DNA from: Halegenticoccus soli
GTDB taxonomy: Archaea; Halobacteriota; Halobacteria; Halobacteriales; Haloferacaceae
NCBI RefSeq assembly: GCF_002844195.1
Contig: NZ_PEND01000005.1
Location: 372,001-436,000, forward strand
Reading direction: 5' to 3'
DNA length: 64,000 nucleotides
Below, piece after piece: positions 47,013 through 55,430 of the stretch. The notes beneath the pieces were generated by a model. The model made no database searches. It was given only the letters and a program-made list of their open reading frames with translations, and was not told where the DNA came from. The position numbers and the translations under genes are program-made. The stretch's first letter is position 1, and each line of letters starts with the position of its first letter.

Positions 47013-47943
47013 GAAGATGCTTGAGATCGTTCCTCAGTCCATCCCCTGCAGCTGCATCAGGCTCGCTGTGTCCAGGTGATTCAGCGGACATGTGCGACTT
47101 CGCTTGTCCGACAGCCGACAGGGGAACAGTTAGCCCGTCGTGATAGAGTTCGAGTGGCCCACCATCCTCTGGGACGATAACGACGTGCCAGTCAGCTCCA
47201 GGACGAGGAGCAAAGTCAAATTCCAGTTCGGGGATGACCGGTTTCCGTATCGTCCGCAGGTCATCATCGGCAGCGTCACCCACAGCAGCATACTTCGTCG
47301 TGTTCAGGAAGATATCGAGCGGATCGTCAAAGCGAGCATGCTCCGTTCCGTCATCATCGCGGAGAACGTACGCTCCAGTATCGTCTTCCCGAACCCAGAC
47401 ACTTTCTCGACTTCCCTCACGGTAGGCGGTCTGACCGTCGACGCGGAGGGTTCGTGACGAGTGATACAAGCGAGTCTCACCGTCGACAGGATAGTCAGAA
47501 CGGGCGAAAGAAGGGTCAGTCGCCAGAGTATCCCAGATGTCGGCGGCCACCTCACGACGGCACAGGAACACGCACTTTTTCTCTTGGTTGATAGCGTCAG
47601 CCAGGTTCAGTATCGTCTGGCCTTTTTTCGACGTTCCGGTCGACTTCTCGGCTTCAATATATGCTTCTCGTCCGCCGGTCAATTGATAGGCGAGCGGATG
47701 CTGCTCGGCAAAGTTGGCGAGCGCGTCACGTGTGTCGACGGCATCAGCATCGTCAGGAATGTCAAGCAACGGAGTGGGATCGATAACGGCATCAGGCTGT
47801 GAGCCAGCGGTGGCATCCTGGGCAACAATCTGGACGTCGAGCCCTATCTGAGTGAGCTCGGGATATGCATCTCGCAGGAGTTGGGCATGCAACGCATCGC
47901 CCGATGCGCGCCCTTGACCAACGTCGAAAATGTCGACCTTCAT
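46993..47943 (-). CDS. Hypothetical protein, probably N-terminally truncated
   Basis: 316 residues if the ATG at 47943 is used. It begins abruptly with KVDIFDVGQGRASGDALHAQ exactly where a TnpB remnant starts on the other strand, so the original N-terminus was probably removed. Features: GGREAYIEAEKSTGTSKKGQ, KKCVFLCRREVAADIWDTLA, and a C-terminal module (RPGADWHVVIVPEDGG, HDGLTVPLSAVGQ) that recurs in the pseudogene at 39.9 kb. No family recognised. It resembles proteins of haloarchaeal integrative elements only by context. Confidence 0.55.
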   Translation of the reverse strand: MKVDIFDVGQGRASGDALHAQLLRDAYPELTQIGLDVQIVAQDATAGSQPDAVIDPTPLLDIPDDADAVDTRDALANFAEQHPLAYQLTGGREAYIEAEKSTGTSKKGQTILNLADAINQEKKCVFLCRREVAADIWDTLATDPSFARSDYPVDGETRLYHSSRTLRVDGQTAYREGSRESVWVREDDTGAYVLRDDDGTEHARFDDPLDIFLNTTKYAAVGDAADDDLRTIRKPVIPELEFDFAPRPGADWHVVIVPEDGGPLELYHDGLTVPLSAVGQAKSHMSAESPGHSEPDAAAGDGLRNDLKHLLRGKNR

Positions 47944-48265
47944 CACCCTCCTCGAATACAAAGCCGACCTGTACGGCTGTCACGTCGTTCAAGTCGAAGC
48001 CGCTGGAACAACCAAAGAGTGTGCTTCGTGTGGTGTGGAAACGCCGAAGCCCATCTGGGTTCGAGAACACTCGTGCCCGTCGTGTGGGTTTGAGTGTGAC
48101 CGTGACGCGAACGCTTCGTTGAACGTCCTCAAACGAGGATTCGAAGAACTAGGGCTGGGATGGCCCGAATCAACGCCCGTGGAGACTGTGACCGCTACGG
48201 ACACCGCTGATTTCCAGCGTGTGTCTGCAAGTCACGTCGTAGAAACGGGAAGCCTCGGGGCTTGA
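47936..48265 (+). pseudogene. TnpB C-terminal remnant (IS1341-type)
   Basis: LLEYKADLYGCHVVQVEAAG followed by the zinc finger CASCG...CPSCG and DRDANASLNVLKRGFEELGL is the conserved C-terminus of haloarchaeal TnpB. The RuvC aspartates and N-terminal half are missing. A right-end-type hairpin follows directly at 48252-48274. Confidence 0.8.
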
Positions 48266-48274
48266 CCCCGAGGC
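48252..48274 (+). mobile_element. IS200/IS605-type right-end hairpin
   Basis: Arms GCCTCGGGG/CCCCGAGGC around CTTGA directly follow the TnpB remnant. This is the position of the element's right end and of the 3' part of a TnpB guide (omega) RNA scaffold. Confidence 0.65.
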
Positions 48275-48671
48275 GATTCACTCGTTTAATGAGGCGGTTC
48301 GGGCGACTATCACCAGCTATCTGCCTACCGGCAAGACACTCTCAAAACCCCATTATCACCCCGCCAACCACGATGGCGTCGAGTACACGCGGAAATTGAT
48401 GTTCATCCGAGGGCTACGAATTGCGGCACAGCACGGCACCTTCAACGATGTCCTCCCGGTCAGGCCGTGGGATAGAAGCGAGCCGAAGTATCGACTTGGG
48501 CTCGATGAGTCCGCGTTCTGTGAAGCGGAGACGATTACCAACGCTGGACAATATTTGCGGTTCACGAGTGAACAACGACGGAAGCGACCCCTCGAATACG
48601 TAGGCGACTTCCACGAGACGTGCTTGAACCGATTCTATAGCGATTGCCTCGGGTGGCTAAACCAGCGATGA
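48275..48671 (+). pseudogene. C-terminal fragment of an unknown gene, cut by IS element
   Basis: Open from the transposon end (HSFNEAVRATITSYLPTGKT, then GVEYTRKLMFIRGLRIAAQH, RPWDRSEPKYRLGLDESAFC, FTSEQRRKRPLEYVGDFHET) to a normal stop. It reads as real haloarchaeal coding sequence of about 130 residues without a native start. Family not recognised. The N-terminal part was lost with the insertion. Confidence 0.55.
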
Positions 48672-48732
48672 ATATCTGCGACTACGTATACATTGAGCCA
48701 CTGTCTTCCATCAATGCGATCTGAGGGAGCTC

Positions 48733-48945
48733 TTAGTTCTTGGAAGAGGAATCAACTTCAGTAATAAGTACCTCGTAGACGTTCCGCGTCCTCTCATTCT
48801 GATAGAGGTACGCTCCTTGGAGATCGATGCCTTCGTTCACCGCCTCCTCGCAGAGCTGGGAAAGTCGCTGTTCGAAGTCAAACTCTGCATCTTGTTCAGT
48901 TTCCTGTGGAGATGGTGTTTCCGAGTGGGAGTTATCTTCATTCAT
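48733..48945 (-). CDS. Small acidic hypothetical protein
   Basis: 70 residues from the ATG at 48945. The acidic N-terminus is followed by EFDFEQRLSQLCEEAVNEGI, then DLQGAYLYQNERTRNVYEVL. The upstream in-frame extension lies in transposon-end sequence and is rejected. Probably a small helical protein; function unknown. A PATE-like end sits within about 20 bases of the start and may have displaced its promoter. Confidence 0.6.
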   Translation of the reverse strand: MNEDNSHSETPSPQETEQDAEFDFEQRLSQLCEEAVNEGIDLQGAYLYQNERTRNVYEVLITEVDSSSKN

Positions 48946-48949
48946 AGGA

Positions 48950-49425
48950 ACCTCAAGGTGAAAGCCCACGACTTCAGTCGTTGGAAGAACCCGACATGGC
49001 CTTTCGGAAGCGACACAGCGTCTCTCTGGCCGGTTTCGCTATCCTTTTCGTTCATGCTATCATGTTTATTGGTAGTGCAAGGAGTCCAAAATGGACGCTT
49101 TGTACGGGTCTCCGTAGGTAGGCCCCGAACAGCGGGACGATGACGTGGCCGCTCCGAGTGGGCGTGACCCACCGCGAAGCCGCCGAGAACACGCTGAATT
49201 AACGCGGTGTGAGCTAGCCCATCGCGTTCCACCGAGGAACGAGACAGTGCCTCTCCATGGGCCAGTGCCTTGCCGGACAAACCCCCCGGCGAGAGTACGA
49301 CGAACGGAAGAGAACAATTCCGTCCGTCCGAACGCTGTGCGTGCAACCCGCCTATGACGGCGGACGGAGTGTGGGCCGAAACCCCTTGCGGGGGAAAGCC
49401 CATGACTTCAGTCATGGGTAACTTA
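48950..49425 (+). mobile_element. Decayed PATE/IS605-type element(s)
   Basis: Two similar hairpins in the same orientation, CCCACGACTTCAGTCGTTGG (48965-48984) and CCCATGACTTCAGTCATGGG (49399-49418), each preceded by GAAAG, bound about 420 bases of GC-rich non-coding sequence. They look like two right-end hairpins, so this may be one degenerate element or two nested remnants. Frames inside are shadows. Confidence 0.55.
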
Positions 49426-49837
49426 CTGTTCGTCCATTCCGTCTTCGTCCGGTGAATTATGGGGCAAATTTTCACTTCTCACTCTTGGTGAAAACGCATT
49501 TGTTCCTTTGAAAGATTGGTAACTGAGACAGATAAAAGCGGCAAAGACGAGCGATGCCCATTGAACAGTTGTGAAGGTGGAAAGTGCGGCCAGTTGCAGT
49601 GCTGAGCCACCAATACCGATAAGTCCCCCACCGCTGAGAAGACACACCAGCCAGAAGGGGGGACTAGAAGAGCGCGGTGTGTGAGCGGGTAGATTGTGAG
49701 TTGCTTCTCTCTTCAGCACTTCCTTGGAGAGGTCGGAAAGCGACATCTCTCCGTCGTGTTCGGCAAGTGCGAGAATAATTGCCTGTGAGCGAGCATCAGT
49801 GATGATACCAACTGAGTCAGCTCCGGGTGAGGGAGTT
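49423..49837 (-). pseudogene. HTH plus two-TM protein (DUF7344-like), N-terminus replaced by PATE
   Basis: GIITDARSQAIILALAEHDG then EMSLSDLSKEVLKREATHN is a winged-helix N-terminal segment. It is followed by two membrane segments (WLVCLLSGGGLIGIGGSALQ and QWASLVFAAFICLSYQSF) and an acidic tail. The beginning is cut by the element at 49838. The frame stays open through the whole element to an ATG at 50241, giving a possible 272-residue fusion. Native start lost. Similarity to DUF7344 is from memory. Confidence 0.55.
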
Positions 49838-50229
49838 AGTGAACTACCCCGACCTACTCCCTTGCGCCGAAGGCGCTCGGTCCTTGAGGTCGGAGTTTCC
49901 TGGTTCTGCGACAGGACGTGCACCCGTCGCACGGACGAGCGTAGCGGTCCGAGTCTCCGCAGGCGTTTCCCTCGTGGGCCGGTTCGGAGTGAACCACTCC
50001 TCCCGATTCGACACGCCGACCACACCAACCGATGCACGCTTCTTGTCGCGTTTGAACACCAGTGGAACAGTGGTGAGTGTCTTACTACCCGCTTCAACCG
50101 CGCAGGGAGTAACGATACCGCAGACAGTGAACGTGAACTGTGCGGGCACTGTCTCCCTTCCCTGCTCGCGCCTTCCCTTCGGTTGGCGCTCGCTGAGGAA
50201 GGGGGCGTAGCGCCCTCGATTAAAGCTAA
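49838..50229 (+). mobile_element. PATE-like element, copy 1
   Basis: Starts AGTGAACTAC with the stem CCGACCT...AGGTCGG, and ends in the long hairpin at about 50145-50215 (GGCACTGTCTCCCTTCCCTG ... GAGGAAGGGGGCGTAGCGCC) and CGATTAAAGCTAA. About 390 bases, homologous along its whole length to copy 2 at 55434. No transposase gene. Internally it keeps one frame open on each strand. Confidence 0.72.
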
Positions 50230-50315
50230 CCGCGAGTGCATTTCATCGAATAAAAGGGGACGGGAGGTGAGTATCGTCTGGTTCTATTGTGAACTCGTTA
50301 TTCGGGGGAGGAACC

Positions 50316-50975
50316 TTAGGTTGGTTGGGGTTCTCCGGCGATTGTGTGTTTGATCAGCTGGGCGTAACCACGTTGGAGACGTTTCGAAATCGCGCGCTGG
50401 GAGACCCCAAAGTGCTCAGCGAGATCACGCTGGGTGATCGTTTTCGGATCGGTGTAGTACCCTCTCTTGTAGGCTTCGAGGAGCGTTTCAAATTGTGTCT
50501 CGGTCAGTCGATATTGGTCTGCGAGTTGGGCCTCCGGCTTCGTATGAAGATACTTCAGCTCAATCGAGACCTTATGATCAGCACAGTACGTTTGGAACTC
50601 ACGGAGCTGAGTGTGTGTCGTAAACCGCAGATCAACAGTCCAGCCCGTTTCTGTTCCGATCGCGCCGAGAATCACCGCTCCAGTGGCGGATACTCCATGA
50701 ATGAATCCGTCGGTTGGGTTGGCCCATGAAACACGATACAGTGCGCCGTCTTCGACTGTATCGAGTAGCGCCAATGAGGAGAGTTCATCCACACTGTCGA
50801 GACTTGCTTCAAATTGGGCGGGGCTCTCGTTATTCCACACCCAAAAGAAGGGGATGAATCCATTTTCGCTGGGGACGACTTGTTCGAGTTCGATGCGAAT
50901 GTCAGGAAGCTCCTCTAGAGCACGCCCAAGCGGGAATCCATGGACAGGAAGCGTAAATTCCGTACTAATCGTCAT
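50316..50975 (-). CDS. HTH_10 (Bat-type) transcriptional regulator
   Basis: 219 residues from the ATG at 50975. An N-terminal ~150-residue Bat-type sensor domain (TLPVHGFPLGRALEELPDIR, FIPFFWVWNNESPAQFEASL) is followed by the HTH_10 domain RLTETQFETLLEAYKRGYYT and ITQRDLAEHFGVSQRAISKR near the C-terminus. Such proteins regulate transcription in response to unknown signals. It is closely similar in plan to the gene at 51527, so the two may be duplicates now separated by a PATE element. Confidence 0.9.
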   Translation of the reverse strand: MTISTEFTLPVHGFPLGRALEELPDIRIELEQVVPSENGFIPFFWVWNNESPAQFEASLDSVDELSSLALLDTVEDGALYRVSWANPTDGFIHGVSATGAVILGAIGTETGWTVDLRFTTHTQLREFQTYCADHKVSIELKYLHTKPEAQLADQYRLTETQFETLLEAYKRGYYTDPKTITQRDLAEHFGVSQRAISKRLQRGYAQLIKHTIAGEPQPT

Positions 50976-51122
50976 CAGGTATACACAGGCGCTAGTCACT
51001 CCTGAGGTTGTCGCCGTGCGAATCAGCGATTGAGGTGGAGGGTACGTCTGTACGTACTTGAGGGACGTTCGGAGAGTATCTCAGGAGCAATGTGGTTGGC
51101 TCCAGTGAGGCGGTGTTCGCGC

Positions 51123-51529
51123 CTTTGACATCCACCCACGACTCAAGTCGTGGGATGAATCGCCGTCGTCGTCTCCTTTCAGTGCGCAGCGAAGGCTTAG
51201 GTACTCTCCGCGCGGTTCTCTGGTCATCCGACGCGGCACGTCCGCGCCCAAACCGGGACAATCGGACAAACTCGGACCTCCCGACCAAGGCTCGAAGTAC
51301 CCCTTCGGGATACCTCACGTCGGGTACCGACGCTAAATACCCAGGTACCTCCGAATCCGGTCACACTCGGTCGTATCCTGCCGGAAACGGTGGGGGCGTC
51401 CGGTTTGAGGAGAGGAGTAACGGCCGGTTGGCCCGGCCAGCACCTCGTCGGTGTGCGAACCGTACCCATCCCAACTCAACGGGCCGTCGCTCGTGGGAAT
51501 CCCGCGACTGTAGTCGTGGGAGGAGGTCA
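51123..51529 (+). mobile_element. PATE-like element between two HTH_10 genes
   Basis: Left hairpin CCCACGACTCAAGTCGTGGG at 51135-51154 after TTTGACATC; right hairpin CCCGCGACTGTAGTCGTGGG at 51501-51520 followed by AGGAGGTCA. About 400 bases with no transposase. Its right end coincides with the stop codon of the HTH_10 gene at 51527, which the element may supply. Confidence 0.7.
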
Positions 51530-52189
51530 ATCTTCGTGATCAATAGAGAGAGCAAGTGTATCATCGAGGATAGCTCTGACCGCGCGCCGCAGTCGTTCAG
51601 AGACGGCCTGGCCTGAAATCCCGAGGTCGGCTGCAAGCTCTTGTTGACTTACCGCACGTGGGACGTCGAAATACCCACGGGTATAGGCGGTGACCAGCGC
51701 GTCGTATTGGCCATCAGTGAGGTTCGCGGTGACGTCTTCACCGCCGTGCTCTGTATAGATCGCGCTAAAATCTGCCTGGATCCCGTGCTCGTGGAGTTTT
51801 GTCGCGACGGTTGAGATGGCGTCTCTATCGACTGCGCGGAGCCAAAACTGCCAACCGGCTGCAGTGACCGTCCCTCGTTTCAGAACGGTATCGTGATCAT
51901 AGAAGAGAATCCGAAAGAGCGATCGTAGCTCCTCGTGTTCTGATTCAACCCGGTAGAGTCGAGACGAGCCCTCCGTCGTCAATGTAGCAATCTCCTGGAT
52001 GAGTGGCTTCTCGCGCGCCTGTGCTTCAAAGCGCTCGAAGTCGTCCCCTGAGGCCCAGACAAGGAGTTGAATCGTCTTCTCGCCAACGAACGGGAATTGT
52101 CCTGGCTCGATCCGCAACTCCATGTCTGGAACCGCGGCAAGCGACTCTTGGAGAAACGGAACCTGAAGGGTGAACTTTGCGGTGATCAC
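51527..52189 (-). CDS. HTH_10 (Bat-type) transcriptional regulator
   Basis: A 220-residue protein. The Bat-type N-terminal domain (FTLQVPFLQESLAAVPDMEL, LFRILFYDHDTVLKRGTVTA) is followed by HTH_10: NLTDGQYDALVTAYTRGYFD and VSQQELAADLGISGQAVSER. Normal length for the family. Its TGA stop lies within the last bases of the neighbouring PATE element, so the original C-terminus may have been slightly different. Confidence 0.9.
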   Translation of the reverse strand: MITAKFTLQVPFLQESLAAVPDMELRIEPGQFPFVGEKTIQLLVWASGDDFERFEAQAREKPLIQEIATLTTEGSSRLYRVESEHEELRSLFRILFYDHDTVLKRGTVTAAGWQFWLRAVDRDAISTVATKLHEHGIQADFSAIYTEHGGEDVTANLTDGQYDALVTAYTRGYFDVPRAVSQQELAADLGISGQAVSERLRRAVRAILDDTLALSIDHED

Positions 52190-52239
52190 GGGCCGTCAGC
52201 TCGGAGTAGCTGTGGACAGTTGCACGCGGTTCTTTGTGG

Positions 52240-53196
52240 CATCTCTCTGTCCATGGGTCTCATGGTAAGGAGACCCATGCCGGCCATGGGAAAGCGTTCC
52301 CGGTGAAAGTCTTTTCGGAGACACACCTCAACACGACGATGTGGAGGCACTCAAGACTCAATGGGGAGGCGAGACTGTACTTAGGTCGCAGAGACACAGG
52401 CATTCTCTCAGGAAGGAAACGGAGTTCCGTGAGTGAGGATCCTGTGCGAGACACCTGCGTGTGCGGAGAGATTGCCTCCTACAGGTGCTAAATACCCTCG
52501 TAACGCTCCCTGGGGAGAGCGTTGTCCGGTCTCAGACCAGCAATTAAGGGCACTCAACCAGCCCTCAGAAGTGGTGACGACGATGGATCTGCTTGACCTT
52601 GACCCAACTGAAGCGGTGAGGCACTGTCAGAGTGTGGCGCCAACACGGTCCACCAGATTGAGCTCACGCTTGAACAGACCTCCGAGAGGGACGACGTCAG
52701 TCCTGAGAACACTCTGGTGTGTTGTTCACTCACTTAAGTAGCTCAGAGGAAAACACGGTCACTACTGGCGCTTCCTCCGAGAGCTACTAGTGGATCTTGT
52801 CGGTGTCCGTCCCGACGTGGACGGAAACACCAGTATCGCTTGCTTGCTACAGAGATGAGAGCACCTCACAACGATGCTCGAAGTGCGGGTTCACGGCGAA
52901 GGCGAACCGCTCTGGCACCGAGTTCTGTTGCCAGAAGTGCGGCTACGCGGTGAACGCAGACTACAACGGAGCGAAGAACATCGGGCTACGATACGCCCGT
53001 CAGCAGTACCACAGACTCCGTTCGGGGCAGAAGTCCCTGGGCGGAGACGCACCAGTAGACGTGCGTGTGAATCGTGGGACGATGACCGACGACGGACCGC
53101 AGGCCTTAGCCTCGGACTGATCGCCGGGAGTCCACATGAAAGCCCCTCCCTCCGGGAGCGAGACCCGTATGGGTCGAGCGAGCAGGGAGGGGTAGT
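52240..53196 (+). mobile_element. Decayed IS1341-type element with TnpB remnant
   Basis: A TnpB C-terminal fragment (52799-53120) is followed by a double-stem right-end hairpin at 53144-53193 (CCCCTCCCT...AGGGAGGGG enclosing GACCCGTATGGGTC). Upstream to about 52240 there is only non-coding or heavily decayed sequence with palindromes such as GGGTCTC/GAGACCC near 52255. The right end cuts the hepT gene. Confidence 0.65.
52799..53120 (+). pseudogene. TnpB C-terminal remnant
   Basis: STSQRCSKCGFTAKANRSGT and CCQKCGYAVNADYNGAKNIG form the TnpB zinc finger plus the final RuvC motif with the conserved Asp (NADYNGAKNI), then a basic tail to the stop. The rest of the nuclease is missing or unrecognisable. 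Confidence 0.8.
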
Positions 53197-53297
53197 TTAC
53201 CGTACTCCGCTTTGGACATTCCCCGCATCTGCTTTAGATCGTTCGTGTACTCATTGATGTATTGAAGCTTGTCAACGACAATCTCCTCATCGACCAT
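53197..53297 (-). pseudogene. HepT-type HEPN toxin gene, truncated to ~33 codons
   Basis: MVDEEIVVDKLQYINEYTND then LKQMRGMSKAEYGK is the N-terminus of DUF86/HepT ribonucleases. The frame then enters the right-end hairpin of the IS1341-type remnant and the HEPN catalytic RxxxxH motif is absent. The gene begins one base after the MNT stop, the usual antitoxin-toxin order. Confidence 0.75.
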
Positions 53298-53732
53298 CTA
53301 GACGTCACCACGAGCTAGCCGATCGATAAATTCTCGCCGTTCTTCTTCTCGTTCGCTCGCGCTTGCGTCATACTCGACCTCAACGTCCTGTTTGTAGGTG
53401 TCTACGTCCTTCTGGTCACCAACGAGACGAACACCATCTCGGAGCACAGTACGCGCAACATGAGTTGGCAGCGACTCGATGTCGCTCACGTCGACGAATC
53501 CATCTGCGTATGCCTGTAGGTCCGCGTCAATACGGTTGCGCCGGCGGAACCGTTCAGCTTCGGACAGCTCGTCTGGGAACCGAAGTGCGATATCGACGTC
53601 CGATGACTCGTCTGCTGTTCCATTTGCATGTGACCCAAACAGTACTGCGAAGATGACCTCGGTTTGAGCGAGGTACTCTCTGATCTCTTCGAGGTCGATT
53701 GTTTCGACAGAGGAGTCATCCGGTTTGGGCAT
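53298..53732 (-). CDS. mntA: MNT-domain nucleotidyltransferase, antitoxin of HepT/MntA pair
   Basis: A 144-residue protein. VIFAVLFGSHANGTADESSD followed by VDIAL contains the GSx10DxD nucleotidyltransferase motif of minimal nucleotidyltransferases. In type VII toxin-antitoxin systems MntA AMPylates the HepT toxin. Here the toxin gene downstream is truncated, so this is an orphan antitoxin. A charged C-terminal extension (EYDASASEREEERREFIDRL) is present. Confidence 0.85.
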   Translation of the reverse strand: MPKPDDSSVETIDLEEIREYLAQTEVIFAVLFGSHANGTADESSDVDIALRFPDELSEAERFRRRNRIDADLQAYADGFVDVSDIESLPTHVARTVLRDGVRLVGDQKDVDTYKQDVEVEYDASASEREEERREFIDRLARGDV

Positions 53733-53754
53733 GGTAGTACTTCACGTTCCTACT

Positions 53755-53934
53755 TAATATATCTCCGTAGGTTCCCTGCCAATCGTTACGGCCCGCCCCG
53801 CTCGCCGTTGCCGCCCTCCGCGTCGCTCACGGCTCCCCTTCGGCCACCGTTCGCTTCGATGCACTCCCTTCGGTCGCGCCTCGTTTCGCTCGCAATATTG
53901 ATACTCCTCTTCTCCAAACTCTCTAAACAGACCG
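53755..53934. other. GC-rich intergenic with repeat shared with 58.15 kb
   Basis: Contains ACGGCCCGCCCCGCTCGCCG, which recurs exactly at about 58150, followed in both places by similar C/G/T-rich tracts. No gene seen. Confidence 0.4.
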
Positions 53935-54411
53935 CTAGGGAGCTTCAGCCGCTTCCACATTCGGTTCGTCGAATTCGAGTGCCTCTCTAACGGCTTCGGG
54001 AAGCGTCGGTCGTGGTGCGTTCTCGTGGCGCTGCACCCGCTCGGATTTTTTCGTCTCCTCGTAGACCGCGCGCGCAATCGGAACGCCCCGCAGGAAGTTA
54101 TGCTCGTAGAGAATCTCAACCCCGCGCTCGGTCGGTCCCCAGAACTTTGACGGGAGGTCTCGCGTCGACACGTTGGGTTCGTGCACGTAGACGTCAAGGA
54201 TTCTTGCCTCTTGGAGTGTCTCGAGCTGGTCGAGGATGGCTGCCTCGTTCTTCGGAATCATGTAGTCGAGCTCGGCCAACGACGCGAGGTGTGCTGGGTG
54301 ACCGAGGATCAACTGCAAGATGAGATGGCGCGTCTCCTGGGAGAGCAGCTCACGCATTCGCTGCTGCTCGGCGAAGGGATCCTCGAACCCTTCCGGTGCC
54401 GTGTCGCTCAT
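53935..54411 (-). CDS. Winged-helix regulator of mobile-element type
   Basis: 158 residues from the ATG at 54411. RMRELLSQETRHLILQLILG, PAHLASLAELDYMIPKNEAA and ILDQLETLQEARILDVYV form an ArsR/MarR-like winged helix. FWGPTERGVEILYEHNFLRG then ARAVYEETKKSERVQRHE is typical of a family I know from haloarchaeal plasmids and integrative elements. Divergent from the gene at 54527, which it may regulate. Confidence 0.75.
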   Translation of the reverse strand: MSDTAPEGFEDPFAEQQRMRELLSQETRHLILQLILGHPAHLASLAELDYMIPKNEAAILDQLETLQEARILDVYVHEPNVSTRDLPSKFWGPTERGVEILYEHNFLRGVPIARAVYEETKKSERVQRHENAPRPTLPEAVREALEFDEPNVEAAEAP

Positions 54412-54526
54412 ACTGTAGAGTAGTGGGCTCGACTGCATAACGGTTTGGGTTGAACAAGTCAATAGAATCGCCGAAACACTGAGTCAGTTAGAAACGCCTT
54501 TTACCCAGCCAGTGCAGTTCCTGCGT

Positions 54527-55309
54527 ATGAGTTCTCCATCCGTTCCCCCAAATTCGAGCGAGATCATGAAGGCTGTGCAGCAGGCTCTACGCGGGCTCGA
54601 CGTCGGGTCGACGGAGGCCGTGCGAATCCTCTCGTGGGCAAACAGTGAGACGCCGGCAATCTACGACCGTGATCAAACCGCATATCTCGTCCTCGGGAGC
54701 TATCGTGATCCGTATCTCCGCCGAGTACGGGCGGTCAGTGATCGGTTGAACCGCCGATACGGAACATATGCCTTCCTCATCGGAGACCTCTCGGACATTG
54801 AGCTTCCCCGACTTCCGGAGTTCCGCGTGAAGTTCCATATCACGGCGACACTCTGTGATTACGTGGCTGCCGTATTCGAGCAAGACGCGGGTGGGGAGAT
54901 CAACGAACTCGGCAAACTGGGCGAAACCGAGTACTTCGAAAAGGCGTACGCCCTCCCGCGTGCCTACCAGGGGGAAACGGAAGATCACCTCACTGACGAA
55001 CGTGATGTAGTCGCTGCGGCTGCGCAGATCAGAGCTGCCACCGACATCGATGACAAGACGAAGACTGCAGAACTCGAGGCGCTCGTCGAACGAGCAAACC
55101 AAGCTGGGATCGACATCTCGGTCGGTGCGGTGAGGACCACACTTGAGGAACACGATATCGAGGTTCCGTCGTACAGCTGGGTGCATCTGAATGACTTCCG
55201 TCTCTTCGAACTCCATGGGCGATGTTATCCCTGGACGACTGAGGAAGAGTTACTCGACGCTACAGATGATCTTCCAGGGTCACCGAGACCAGGGTGGGAA
55301 CAACGGTAA
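54527..55309 (+). CDS. Conserved hypothetical protein of haloarchaeal accessory elements
   Basis: 260 residues from the ATG at 54527. The N-terminal half contains a mixed alpha/beta domain (AYLVLGSYRDPYLRRVRAVS, YAFLIGDLSDIELPRLPEFR, CDYVAAVFEQDAGGEINELG). The C-terminal half is helical with DIDDKTKTAELEALVERANQ. No membrane segment or known catalytic motif. Divergent partner of a winged-helix gene 115 bases away. Function unknown; a nuclease-like or nucleotide-binding role cannot be judged from sequence alone. Confidence 0.65.
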   Translation: MSSPSVPPNSSEIMKAVQQALRGLDVGSTEAVRILSWANSETPAIYDRDQTAYLVLGSYRDPYLRRVRAVSDRLNRRYGTYAFLIGDLSDIELPRLPEFRVKFHITATLCDYVAAVFEQDAGGEINELGKLGETEYFEKAYALPRAYQGETEDHLTDERDVVAAAAQIRAATDIDDKTKTAELEALVERANQAGIDISVGAVRTTLEEHDIEVPSYSWVHLNDFRLFELHGRCYPWTTEEELLDATDDLPGSPRPGWEQR

Positions 55310-55317
55310 ATCATATT

Positions 55318-55346
55318 GGCGGAATCCCAGACTTTGGGAATCCGCC
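55318..55346 (+). terminator. Hairpin after hypothetical gene
   Basis: GGCGGAATCCCA and TGGGAATCCGCC pair with one mismatch around GACTT, eight bases after the stop at 55309. A transcript 3'-end hairpin is the simplest reading. Confidence 0.45.
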
Positions 55347-55430
55347 ACATACTCTTCGGCTGCCGACCCCTCTCATTGCTAGAGAGACCCATTCAGAGTG
55401 AGTGGACGTAGGTACTGAACTCCAGCATTC

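Noticed and set aside
48942-49475. 177-codon minus frame across the decayed element
   Set aside because: Covers the two end hairpins and non-coding interior; no domain recognised.
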